A stretch of DNA of 64,000 nucleotides, taken from Thermospira aquatica (GTDB taxonomy: Bacteria > Spirochaetota > Brevinematia > Brevinematales > Thermospiraceae). The stretch is taken from assembly GCF_023525255.1 (NCBI RefSeq), contig NZ_CP073355.1:1736001-1800000 (forward strand). The letters run 5' to 3'. Position 1 is the stretch's first letter, and each line of letters opens with the position of its first letter. Positions 17,203-25,372 of this stretch are shown here, piece by piece. Made by a program: the position numbers and the translations under genes. The notes below the pieces were generated by a model that had not been told where the DNA came from, ran no database searches, and saw nothing but the letters and a program-made list of their open reading frames with translations.

Positions 17203-17277
17203 GGGCGGTTAGCTCAGATGGTTTAGAGTATCTGCATGACACGCAGGGGGTCACTGGTTCGAATCCAGTACCGCCCA
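17203..17277 (+). tRNA. tRNA-Val (anticodon GAC)
   Basis: A 75-nt cloverleaf: acceptor GGGCGGT/ACCGCCC, D arm GCTC..GAGT, anticodon stem TCTGC/GCAGG with loop ATGACAC (anticodon GAC at 17238-17240, U33 present), T arm ACTGG-TTCGAAT-CCAGT. The discriminator is A and no CCA is encoded. It reads GUC and GUU codons. Confidence 0.95.
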
Positions 17278-17289
17278 CAGCTAACAAAA

Positions 17290-17364
17290 GGGTGGTTAGC
17301 TCAGATGGTTCAGAGCGTCTGCCCCACACGCAGAAGGTCACTGGTTCGAATCCAGTACCACCCA
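17290..17364 (+). tRNA. tRNA-Val (anticodon CAC), unusual C33
   Basis: A 75-nt cloverleaf closely similar to the preceding tRNA: acceptor GGGTGGT/ACCACCC, anticodon stem TCTGC/GCAGA, loop CCCACAC (anticodon CAC at 17325-17327), T arm ACTGG-TTCGAAT-CCAGT. It would read GUG. Position 33, almost always U, is C here. No CCA is encoded. It lies 12 bp after the first tRNA, so the two are probably cut from one transcript. Confidence 0.9.
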
Positions 17365-17367
17365 GAG

Positions 17368-17397
17368 TGGGCTGTCTTTGGGGACAGCCCATTTTTC
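17368..17397 (+). terminator. Rho-independent terminator after the tRNA pair
   Basis: Stem TGGGCTGTC / GACAGCCCA with a short loop, then TTTTTC. It starts 4 bp after the second tRNA. Confidence 0.9.
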
Positions 17398-17484
17398 TTT
17401 CAATGGCGTATGGACTTATTTTTTTTGGCAGAAAGCCGATACCTAAAAAAGGGGTAATAAAAAAGTTTCCCTGAGGAGTGATAT

Positions 17485-18894
17485 ATGGGTTCATTCTTTT
17501 CTTCCGATCAATTGAAACAGAAGCTGCATGTTTTTCTTGTAGGTATAGGTGGTATTGGCATGTCTGCTTTGGCTCGTATCTTGTGGGCGCGTGGGCATCA
17601 TGTTTCTGGTTCTGATAGGAGTGATTCTGCTATTTTACAGGATCTTCGTCAAAAAGGCATGGAGGTTTTTGTTGGTCATAGAGCTGCCCATATTCATGAG
17701 GATATCGACCTTGTTGTGTATACGAATGCGGTGAGCATCGAAGATAATCCTGAGCTTATTCAGGCTAAACAGCTTGGTGTCCCTATTATTGAACGTGCGA
17801 AGTTGTTAAATATGCTTGCGTCTTCAAAGTATGCGATTGGCGTATCGGGGACCCATGGCAAGACCACTACTACCTCGATGTTGGCAAAGATCTTTCTTGC
17901 TGCAGATCTGGACCCTTCTCTGGCAGTTGGGGGAGTTTTGTCAGATATTGGTGGTTCCGGATATGATGGGAAAGGGAAATTTTTTATCTATGAGTCGTGT
18001 GAGGCGTTTGAATCGTTTTTGAAGCTTTATCCAGATACAGCGGTGATTACCAACGTAGATGCCGATCATCTGGATTATTATAAAACGTTTGATAATGTGA
18101 AAAAGGCGTTTGCTAGCTATATGCAAGAAAATGTTTCTCCTTATGGACTTCTTGTCTACAATCGTGACAATGAACCTCTTCGTGAGATTGTGGATCGTTT
18201 ACGATTACCCCAGGTTATCTCCGTTGGTATAGAAACCCCAGCTGATTTTGTAGCCAAGAATGTGGAGCTTTCAGAGTTTTCTTCTCGTTTTGTTTTGATG
18301 CGGGGCAAGGAGGAAATTGGTACCTTCTACGTGAATGTGCCAGGACTTCACAATGTATACAACGCACTTCTGGCTACGGTAACGGCAAAACTTCATGGAG
18401 TTCCTCAGGAGGTGATTTACAGGACATTATCCACGTTCCAAAATGCAAATCGACGATTTGAAGTGAAATACCAGAGTGAGGATCTGGTGGTTATCGATGA
18501 TTATGCTCACCATCCCTCAGAGGTTATGGCAACCCTCAAAGCCGCAAGACGTCTTGCGGAGAAAAATGGAGCTGAGCTTGTGGTAGTTTTTCAGCCCCAT
18601 CTGTACTCTAGAACCCTCTCTTTTTATCGAGAATTTGCGCAAGCTCTTTCTTTAGCTGATCGTATTATTTTGACAGAGATTTATCCCGCAAGAGAGGTAA
18701 ATCCAGGAAATGTTTCCAGTGAACTTATCTATAACGAAATCGTAAAAATGCGCGGTAATTCGAGATTGCATTATTTTGAATCCCTGGAACAGGTGAAAAA
18801 AGCTCTTCCGCAGATTATGAGTACCCAGGCGGTATTGGTTACTCTGGGAGCAGGGGATGTCTGGAAGATTAGCAATACTTTTTCTGTGGCTTAG
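17485..18894 (+). CDS. murC: UDP-N-acetylmuramate--L-alanine ligase
   Basis: A 469-residue Mur ligase that adds L-Ala to UDP-MurNAc, the first amino acid of the peptidoglycan stem peptide, in the cytosol. The N-terminal Rossmann part begins VFLVGIGGIGMSALARIL, a MurC hallmark. The ATP loop is VSGTHGKTTTTSML, and the C-terminal domain carries NANRRFEVKYQ and DDYAHHPSEV, again MurC-specific. GAGGAG precedes the ATG. It comes right after the tRNA terminator, so it needs its own promoter, not clearly seen. The following exported TPR gene overlaps its end by 38 bp. Confidence 0.95.
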   Translation: MGSFFSSDQLKQKLHVFLVGIGGIGMSALARILWARGHHVSGSDRSDSAILQDLRQKGMEVFVGHRAAHIHEDIDLVVYTNAVSIEDNPELIQAKQLGVPIIERAKLLNMLASSKYAIGVSGTHGKTTTTSMLAKIFLAADLDPSLAVGGVLSDIGGSGYDGKGKFFIYESCEAFESFLKLYPDTAVITNVDADHLDYYKTFDNVKKAFASYMQENVSPYGLLVYNRDNEPLREIVDRLRLPQVISVGIETPADFVAKNVELSEFSSRFVLMRGKEEIGTFYVNVPGLHNVYNALLATVTAKLHGVPQEVIYRTLSTFQNANRRFEVKYQSEDLVVIDDYAHHPSEVMATLKAARRLAEKNGAELVVVFQPHLYSRTLSFYREFAQALSLADRIILTEIYPAREVNPGNVSSELIYNEIVKMRGNSRLHYFESLEQVKKALPQIMSTQAVLVTLGAGDVWKISNTFSVA

Positions 18895-19441
18895 TGTAGC
18901 TGTTTTTGGTTTTTCGGCAACGATGAAGTCTAAACTCGAGGTTGATGGCTACTATTTTTCTGAGGTATCTCAGGAGGAATTAAAAGGCATACGGGCAAAA
19001 GGTGTAGCCGACATGCTCTACGAGAAACGACAATGGAACCAGGCTATTCGTTATTATGAAATGGCGGCCGATTATCTTCCTCGTGAGGCAGATATTTATT
19101 TTTCTCTAGGGCGGATTTATCACCAGCGAAAGTTATACATGCTTGCGTATATGTACTATAAAAAGGCTAAAGAATGTTACGAGTTGCCGGAAAACCAGCG
19201 GAAATCCAGAGAGAATTCTTATTTCAATGAAATATATATGGGGATTCTTCTTGTTCAAATGGCAGAAATGGACAAGACGTATCTTGATAAAGCTTGGGAT
19301 ATTTACAAAGAGCTTAAAGTATACGTCAGGGAATTAGAATATGATTATCCAGACGCTTATAAAGAGTATCTGGTCTTTGAACAGCTTTTGACCCTTGGTT
19401 TTGTGGAGAGCAAAAAAAATTTCTCTTCTCAGACAAAGTAA
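18857..19441 (+). CDS. Exported TPR-like protein
   Basis: A 194-residue protein with a hydrophobic N-terminus (LAILFLWLSVAVFGFSA) that reads as a signal peptide. Two or three TPR-like helical pairs follow (RQWNQAIRYYEMAADYLPRE, then FSLGRIYHQRKLYMLAYMYY). The ATG at 18857 lies within murC, 38 bp before its stop; it is needed to supply the signal peptide, and the overlap suggests coupled expression. No specific family is recognised. A periplasmic role in envelope building is a guess from the neighbouring murC. Confidence 0.7.
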   Translation: MSGRLAILFLWLSVAVFGFSATMKSKLEVDGYYFSEVSQEELKGIRAKGVADMLYEKRQWNQAIRYYEMAADYLPREADIYFSLGRIYHQRKLYMLAYMYYKKAKECYELPENQRKSRENSYFNEIYMGILLVQMAEMDKTYLDKAWDIYKELKVYVRELEYDYPDAYKEYLVFEQLLTLGFVESKKNFSSQTK

Positions 19442-19472
19442 GAGTATACCTATGAATCAAAGCTTTTGATTT

Positions 19473-19501
19473 TTGACTTTTTGTTTTTTTTTCTGTATAT
19501 T
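19473..19501 (+). promoter_or_regulatory. Sigma-70 promoter for clpP
   Basis: TTGACT, 17-bp spacer, TATATT, about 30 bp before the clpP ATG. No CIRCE or other heat-shock operator is seen next to it. Confidence 0.75.
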
Positions 19502-19531
19502 TTACTAGTTTAAATTTTTAAGGAGCAGAGG

Positions 19532-20113
19532 ATGTTGGTACCAATAGTGATTGAACAAAGTAACCGAGGAGAACGAGCATTTGATATTTACTCAAGACTC
19601 CTCAAAGATAGAATTGTTTTTTTGGGTTCGCCTATTGATGATGAGGTGGCAAATCTTGTGATTGCCCAACTTTTATTTCTTGAGGCAGAGGATCCCGAAA
19701 GGGATATCCACCTCTACATTAATTCGCCAGGGGGTGTTGTTACCGCAGGGCTTGCTATTTATGATACGATGAATTTTATCAAGTGTGATGTTTCGACAAT
19801 TTGTATCGGACAGGCTGCTTCTATGGGTGCTGTATTGCTTGCTGCAGGTGCCCCTGGAAAACGTTACAGTCTTCCTTTGTCAAGAATTATGATCCACCAG
19901 CCCTCGGGAGGAACTCAAGGACAGGCAACGGATGTCCGGATTCAGGCAGAGGAAATGCTCCGGATTAAGGCTACTCTGGACCGGGTGCTTGCCAAGCATA
20001 CGGGACAACCAATTGAACGTATTGAGAAGGATACCGATAGGGATTTCTTTATGTCTGCAGCTGATGCCAAGGCGTATGGTATTATAGATGAAATTATCGA
20101 GAAAAGGGTGTAA
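19532..20113 (+). CDS. clpP: ATP-dependent Clp protease proteolytic subunit
   Basis: A 193-residue serine protease that forms the ClpP tetradecamer. The catalytic triad is Ser97 (in GQAASMGAV), His122 (in IMIHQPSGG) and Asp171 (in TDRDFFM), at the spacing usual for the family. AAGGAGCAGAGG precedes the ATG. clpX starts 2 bp after its stop and lon follows clpX, so the three form a protein quality-control operon driven by the promoter at 19473. Confidence 0.96.
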   Translation: MLVPIVIEQSNRGERAFDIYSRLLKDRIVFLGSPIDDEVANLVIAQLLFLEAEDPERDIHLYINSPGGVVTAGLAIYDTMNFIKCDVSTICIGQAASMGAVLLAAGAPGKRYSLPLSRIMIHQPSGGTQGQATDVRIQAEEMLRIKATLDRVLAKHTGQPIERIEKDTDRDFFMSAADAKAYGIIDEIIEKRV

Positions 20114-20115
20114 GC

Positions 20116-21411
20116 ATGTCGGACAATAAAGAAACCTCCACAAAGAAACAGACAAAAAAATGTGCACTTTGTGGTATGTCCCTTGAGCATTTTAAGGGAT
20201 ATGTTTTTGAGTCTGTGGATAGGGCAAATGTTTACGTTTGTCAAAATTGTATCCAGAGCTGTTATGCTTTAATCGAGAAAGATCAAAAAAGGAAAATGAC
20301 TACGTTGGACTTGCGACGTCTTCCTACTCCCCAGGAGATCAAGGCTTTTCTTGATCAGTATGTTGTGGGACAAGACAAAGTCAAAAAGATCCTCTCGGTT
20401 GCAGTGTATAATCACTATAAGCGCATTCTTCACCATCATGGGGAGTATGATGAGCTCTCTGAGGAATCAGTTGAGCTCGAGAAGAGTAATGTATTATTGA
20501 TTGGTCCTACAGGAAGTGGAAAGACGTTGCTTGCAAAAACTCTTGCTAGACTCCTGCAGGTGCCTTTTGCTATTGCGGATGCTACTACGCTTACGGAAGC
20601 GGGATATGTGGGAGACGATGTAGAAAATGTTCTTCAGCGCCTTATTTTGAATGCCGGCGGAGGGATGGTGGAGCCTTCTTCTCCGGAGTTTTCTCAGGTT
20701 ATTGCTCGGGCAGAGATGGGTATTGTCTATATTGACGAAATCGATAAAATATCTCGTAAAAGCGAGAGCCCTTCCATTACCCGGGATGTATCGGGTGAAG
20801 GGGTTCAACAGGCACTGCTGAAGATTGTAGAGGGGACAGTGGCTTCTGTTCCCCTTTTTGGTGGTCGAAAACACCCTCAGCAATACAATCCACTCATCAA
20901 TACCACGAATATTCTCTTTATTGTTGGTGGGGCTTTTGTCGGTTTGGATGATATCGTTCGTCAGCGAATGGCTAAAAAAGAGATAGGTTTTCGTGGACAA
21001 AATGCTTTGAAGATGGAGACTTCTGAGATTTTGTCACATGTAACCCCTTACGATCTCGTAAAATATGGAATTATCCCTGAGCTTGTTGGACGTTTGCCGG
21101 TGATTGGTGTTCTCAGTGAATTAACCGAGGAAGAAATGAAACATGTGCTTCTCGACCCCAAAAATTCTCTCATCAAACAGTATCAATATCTCATGGCTAT
21201 TGACAATGTGAGACTTGAGTTTACTGATGAGGCAATTGATGCACTCGTTCAGAAGGCTATCCAGAGAAAAACGGGGGCTCGAGGACTTCGTTCGGTACTT
21301 GAAGAGGCCATGTCTGATATTATGTTTACCGTGCCCTCCCTTTCAGGGATCAAGAAGTGTATTATTACCAAAGAAATGATTACAGAGAACGCCCAACCTA
21401 TTTTTGAATAG
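20116..21411 (+). CDS. clpX: ATP-dependent Clp protease ATP-binding subunit ClpX
   Basis: A 431-residue AAA+ unfoldase that recognises tagged substrates and feeds them to ClpP. The N-terminal zinc domain has two pairs, CALC and CQNC. Walker A is [12 protein letters not shown], Walker [10 protein letters not shown], and the sensor region [14 protein letters not shown] is near the C-terminus. The IGF-type loop that docks on ClpP appears as KEIGFRGQN. Length and order are standard. It lies between clpP and lon with gaps of 2 and 12 bp. Confidence 0.96.
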   Translation: MSDNKETSTKKQTKKCALCGMSLEHFKGYVFESVDRANVYVCQNCIQSCYALIEKDQKRKMTTLDLRRLPTPQEIKAFLDQYVVGQDKVKKILSVAVYNHYKRILHHHGEYDELSEESVELEKSNVLLIGPTGSGKTLLAKTLARLLQVPFAIADATTLTEAGYVGDDVENVLQRLILNAGGGMVEPSSPEFSQVIARAEMGIVYIDEIDKISRKSESPSITRDVSGEGVQQALLKIVEGTVASVPLFGGRKHPQQYNPLINTTNILFIVGGAFVGLDDIVRQRMAKKEIGFRGQNALKMETSEILSHVTPYDLVKYGIIPELVGRLPVIGVLSELTEEEMKHVLLDPKNSLIKQYQYLMAIDNVRLEFTDEAIDALVQKAIQRKTGARGLRSVLEEAMSDIMFTVPSLSGIKKCIITKEMITENAQPIFE

Positions 21412-21423
21412 TAAGGAGGATAT

Positions 21424-23775
21424 GTGGCTGATAAAGAGAGACTTCCTATTATTCCGTTAAAAGGGGTGGTAGTTTTTCCCCATATGGTTGTTCCTCTTAT
21501 TATTGGACGTCCAAGTTCCATGCGTGCTGTTTTGTACGCGTATGAGAACAATACCAAGGTTTTTCTAGTAGCGCAGAAGGACAAACAGATAGAGACCCCA
21601 ACTCAAGAAGACATGTATAAAGTTGGTTGTGTGGCTACCATTATGGAGCTTCTTCATCTTCCCAATGGGCTTGTGCGAATTGTGATCCAGGGTGAGCAGC
21701 GTGCTGTAGCGATGAATCTTCAATATCAAGAGGTGGATGAAAATGATTTTCCCTGGGCTGAGGTGGTTCCTGCCGAGCTTTATGTTGCTAATGAAACAGA
21801 GATTGAACCGCTTTTTCGGAGTCTCAAGGATGCTTTTTTTGAGTATATTGAGGTCTCAGACAAGATTCCAAAAGATACTTTGTTTGCTGTGACAGCCATA
21901 GAAACACCAGAAAAACTTGTCGATGCGGTGATGGCAAATATATCTGCTTCCGTGGAAGAGGCACAGGCTATCCTGGAGGAAAATAATCTCAATGAACGCC
22001 TTACGAAGGCTCTTGCTCTGGTAAAAAAGGAGATAGATATTGTGCGTCTGGAGCAGGATATTAACCAGAGGGTTCAGAATAGACTGGAGAAGCAACAAAA
22101 GAAATATATTCTCAATGAACAACTCAAAGAGATACAGAGAGAGCTTCACGATACCGAAGGGGAGGAGAGTGAAGAAGGAACCCTCCAGGAACTTCGGGAG
22201 AAAATGAAAGGGAGAAACTATCCCGATGAAGTGAAAGAAAAAATTGAAAAAGAGATGGATAAACTAAGAAAAATGCCTACATCTTCGCCTGAGTATCCGA
22301 TGAACTACAACTATGTGGAGTGGATTATAGAATTTCCCTGGAATATCTACACTCAGGACAATAAAGATATTACTCTGGCCGAGGAGGTATTGGAAAAAGA
22401 TCATTATGGTCTCAAAGAGGTAAAGGAAAGAATCCTGGATTTTATTGCCATCCGCCAGTTGAATCCTCAATCCAAGGGGCCTATCCTGTGTTTTGTGGGT
22501 CCTCCTGGTACAGGGAAAACATCTCTTGCTCAATCTATAGCTCGTGCTTTGAATAGGAACTTTGTTCGGTTTTCTCTCGGAGGAGTGAGGGATGAGGCCG
22601 AAATCAGAGGACATCGTCGTACCTATATTGGGGCTTTGCCAGGGAAGATTGTTCAATTAATGCGGCGAGCTGGCTCCATGAATCCTGTTTTCTTGCTGGA
22701 TGAAGTGGACAAGATGAGTATGGATTTTCGTGGGGATCCTAGTGCTGCTCTTCTTGAGGTTTTGGATCCGGAGCAGAACCATGCCTTTAATGACCACTAT
22801 TTTTCACTGGATATAGATTTGTCGTATGTGTTTTTCTTAACCACGGCAAATAATGTATACAACATTCCAGAACCTTTACGAGATCGTATGGAGATTATTG
22901 AAATTCCAGGCTATACAGAACTCGAGAAAAAAATGATAGCGAAAAATTTTCTTTTACCCAAGCAATGCAAGGAAAATGGTCTGGGAGATGTAAAAATCCA
23001 TATTCCTGATGAAGAGATCCTGCAGATTATTCGGGGGTATACCCGTGAAGCAGGGCTGAGAAGTTTGGAGCGTCATATAGGGAAAATCGTTCGTAAAGTA
23101 GCAAGAGAACGGGTAAAAAAAGAATTTTCTCGTTTTGTGGTTACACACAAAAAGCTTGAGCAATATTTAGGTATACCACGGTATGATTACACCAAGATGC
23201 AAAAAGAGCCAAGAGTTGGTGTGGTGGCGGGAATGGCCTGGACCGAAAGTGGGGGAGATGTACTGTATATTGAATCTACCATTTTCAAGGGCAAAGGCAA
23301 TCTCATTCTCACCGGAAATCTTGGAGAGGTGATGCAGGAATCAGCAAAGATTGCTTTCTCGTATGCTCGCTCTATTGCAGATCAGTATAATATCCCTGCC
23401 AAAAAGTTTGAGGATAATGATCTCCATATTCATGTTCCTCAAGGGGCAATACCGAAGGATGGTCCGTCAGCAGGTATTACGATGCTCAGTTCTATTGTAT
23501 CAACTTTTTCGGGGAGAAAAGTGCGGCATGATATTGCTATGACAGGTGAGCTTACATTAAAGGGAGATGTTCTTGCTATAGGAGGGCTTCGTGAAAAGTT
23601 GCTCGCCACTAAAAGAGCAGGCATCTATGAGGTTATTATTCCCAGACAGAACGAGAAAGATATTTCAGATATTGCGGCCGAGATTAAAAAGGATCTTACC
23701 ATTCACTATGTGGAAAAAGCTATAGAGGTATTGGATCTCATATTTCTTCCTGAAGAGAATGTAAAAAATACTTAA
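21424..23775 (+). CDS. lon: ATP-dependent protease Lon
   Basis: A 783-residue LonA-type protease with an N-terminal substrate domain (LPIIPLKGVVVFPHMVVPL), a central AAA+ module (GPPGTGKTSLAQSIA, FLLDEVDKM) and a C-terminal Ser-Lys protease domain (PKDGPSAGITM with the catalytic Ser; the Lys is in LREKLLATKRAGI). The start is GTG at 21424 with AAGGAGGA 4-11 bp before it; the ATG at 21422 is out of frame. It degrades misfolded and regulatory proteins in the cytosol and completes the clpP-clpX-lon operon. Confidence 0.96.
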   Translation: MADKERLPIIPLKGVVVFPHMVVPLIIGRPSSMRAVLYAYENNTKVFLVAQKDKQIETPTQEDMYKVGCVATIMELLHLPNGLVRIVIQGEQRAVAMNLQYQEVDENDFPWAEVVPAELYVANETEIEPLFRSLKDAFFEYIEVSDKIPKDTLFAVTAIETPEKLVDAVMANISASVEEAQAILEENNLNERLTKALALVKKEIDIVRLEQDINQRVQNRLEKQQKKYILNEQLKEIQRELHDTEGEESEEGTLQELREKMKGRNYPDEVKEKIEKEMDKLRKMPTSSPEYPMNYNYVEWIIEFPWNIYTQDNKDITLAEEVLEKDHYGLKEVKERILDFIAIRQLNPQSKGPILCFVGPPGTGKTSLAQSIARALNRNFVRFSLGGVRDEAEIRGHRRTYIGALPGKIVQLMRRAGSMNPVFLLDEVDKMSMDFRGDPSAALLEVLDPEQNHAFNDHYFSLDIDLSYVFFLTTANNVYNIPEPLRDRMEIIEIPGYTELEKKMIAKNFLLPKQCKENGLGDVKIHIPDEEILQIIRGYTREAGLRSLERHIGKIVRKVARERVKKEFSRFVVTHKKLEQYLGIPRYDYTKMQKEPRVGVVAGMAWTESGGDVLYIESTIFKGKGNLILTGNLGEVMQESAKIAFSYARSIADQYNIPAKKFEDNDLHIHVPQGAIPKDGPSAGITMLSSIVSTFSGRKVRHDIAMTGELTLKGDVLAIGGLREKLLATKRAGIYEVIIPRQNEKDISDIAAEIKKDLTIHYVEKAIEVLDLIFLPEENVKNT

Positions 23776-23780
23776 GTTTT

Positions 23781-23821
23781 ATGCTTCTAGAAGTCGATAG
23801 ATATTTTTGATAGAGAAGCAT
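23781..23821 (+). terminator. Possible hairpin after lon
   Basis: ATGCTTCT and AGAAGCAT pair as an 8-bp stem with a 25-base loop, a few bases after the lon stop, followed by GGGTTTTTGG. It could be a weak terminator or an RNA processing site. The large loop makes it uncertain. Confidence 0.4.
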
Positions 23822-23871
23822 GATGGGTTTTTGGAACATATCCTAAATTGGGAAAAGAGAGGAGGCAGAAT

Positions 23872-24576
23872 ATGAGAAACCGTATTGTATCAGCCTTTTT
23901 GCTGTTGATTGTGGGGTGGGTGTTTGCAGCGCATAATGTGACAGAAGAGTATATTAATTCATTGGGAGCTGAGTCTATCGATCAATTGATGGTAGCTGCA
24001 GCATTGGAGGATCCTAATGATGTTCCTATCAAAATAAAGGCTATTTTGCGTTTGGGTGAACTTAAGGCCAAAGAGGCTGTGCCCGTTCTTATTGATGCTC
24101 TCGGTTATGGTTCGGAGACTATTATTCGAGTTGGGGGGACGAGGAAAATCTACACCTATCAGGTGCGTTTGGTTGCAGCCAAGGCACTGGCTCAAATAGG
24201 GGATGAAAGAGCTGTCCATGCTCTGGCGTCTCGTGCTTATCAAGATGAGGACCCTATTGTGAAAAGAGCAGCAGTTCAGGCGCTTGGTCTTATGGGAAAT
24301 AAAGCAAAGGATAAATATGTTCTTACTGTTTTGTATGATCTGCTTGATAAAACTCCTGACAACGCGCTGGTTGCTGATATCTGTGAAGCGCTTGGAAAGA
24401 TAGGGGATAAATCTTCTTTTGTGTATCTTTTACGAGTGACCCAGGGACCATATCTTAACTCGGTGAAAGAAGTGGCTCAAAAGAGTATCACCCAGATCAA
24501 ATGGAACGAGCCCAATGTTTTTGAAACTGATAAAAGTGGCGGGGGCTCAGGAACCCAAACTCCTTATACGAAGTAA
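23872..24576 (+). CDS. Exported HEAT-repeat protein
   Basis: A 234-residue protein with a signal peptide (RIVSAFLLLIVGWVFAAH, cleavage after FAA). Four or five HEAT or PBS-lyase-type helical repeats follow: IKAILRLGELKAKEAVPVLI, RLVAAKALAQIGDERAVHAL, RAAVQALGLMGNKAKDKY and EALGKIGDKSSFVYLL. The tail is Gly- and Thr-rich (GGGSGTQTPYTK). HEAT repeats form a scaffold for protein binding, here outside the cytosol. GAGGAGG precedes the ATG. It stands alone, with a terminator right after it. Confidence 0.8.
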   Translation: MRNRIVSAFLLLIVGWVFAAHNVTEEYINSLGAESIDQLMVAAALEDPNDVPIKIKAILRLGELKAKEAVPVLIDALGYGSETIIRVGGTRKIYTYQVRLVAAKALAQIGDERAVHALASRAYQDEDPIVKRAAVQALGLMGNKAKDKYVLTVLYDLLDKTPDNALVADICEALGKIGDKSSFVYLLRVTQGPYLNSVKEVAQKSITQIKWNEPNVFETDKSGGGSGTQTPYTK

Positions 24577-24590
24577 TAGATACACCAATA

Positions 24591-24622
24591 AAAAAGGGGC
24601 TAGCTCTTGTTAGCCCCTTTTT
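24591..24622 (+). terminator. Rho-independent terminator after the HEAT gene
   Basis: Stem AAAAGGGGCTA / TAGCCCCTTTT with an 8-base loop, then TTGTTTTT. Confidence 0.92.
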
Positions 24623-24645
24623 GTTTTTAATTGCAGAGGGGTGCT

Positions 24646-25359
24646 ATGGCATTAAAAGAGGAACTTCGGAAGGAAGTTGAAAGGATTCATCAGACTTTTA
24701 TTAAGAAGAGGCAATTTTCTGCGGCGATTGAGGATCTGGAACATCTCAAGGAACAGTATGGTATGGATGATGTTCTGGCGTATTATTTAGGGTTGTGTTA
24801 TGCCAATATAGGTAAGCGTGAGGAAGCCAAACGTTATCTTGGCCTTATTAATAAATCAAAACAGCTTACTCTGATTCAGCAAATGCAGACGTGGATGCTT
24901 TTGGGGTATATTGCTACGGAAGAGGGCAATTTTCCTGTGGCTGAGGAGTATTTGAAGAGGGTGATCGAAACCAATCCTCAGAGTTCTATGGCGTATTCCA
25001 GTTTGGGTTATGTTTATTTTGAAATGAAACGTTATGATCAGGCTATACTTCATTTTCGTAAGGCCATTCAGTTAAATCCGAATAATGCTGGTGCTCACAA
25101 TAATCTTGGCTATACGTATGCAGAATTGGGGATTAATCTAGGTGAGGCTATAGCAGAATGTCGCAAGGCACTTCAGCTTTCTCCAAAATCAGCGGCTTAT
25201 TACGATAGTCTGGGTTGGGCATATTATATGGCAGAGGATTATGAAAATGCTGTGATCTATCTTCAAAAGGCTCTGGATTATGCATCACCTCAACAAAAAA
25301 CGTTGATTACGGAACATCTCCAGAGGGCTTATAAAAAAAGAGATCAAGGAAAGCGGTAG
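24646..25359 (+). CDS. TPR-repeat protein (cytosolic)
   Basis: A 237-residue protein without a signal peptide, made almost wholly of TPR units, of which the clearest are residues about 70-205: AEEYLKRVIETNPQSSMAYS, YDQAILHFRKAIQLNPNNAG, EAIAECRKALQLSPKSAAYY, YENAVIYLQKALDYA. ATG 24646 follows AGAGGGG; an in-frame TTG at 24631 lies before that. It begins directly after a terminator and is followed at 13 bp by the first chemoreceptor gene, so it may be co-transcribed with it. Role unknown. Confidence 0.8.
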   Translation: MALKEELRKEVERIHQTFIKKRQFSAAIEDLEHLKEQYGMDDVLAYYLGLCYANIGKREEAKRYLGLINKSKQLTLIQQMQTWMLLGYIATEEGNFPVAEEYLKRVIETNPQSSMAYSSLGYVYFEMKRYDQAILHFRKAIQLNPNNAGAHNNLGYTYAELGINLGEAIAECRKALQLSPKSAAYYDSLGWAYYMAEDYENAVIYLQKALDYASPQQKTLITEHLQRAYKKRDQGKR

Positions 25360-25372
25360 GAAGGGGGGAAAG

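Noticed and set aside
17178-17494. Open frames running through the tRNA region on both strands
   Set aside because: They are translations of the two tRNA genes and the terminator, which explain the sequence fully.
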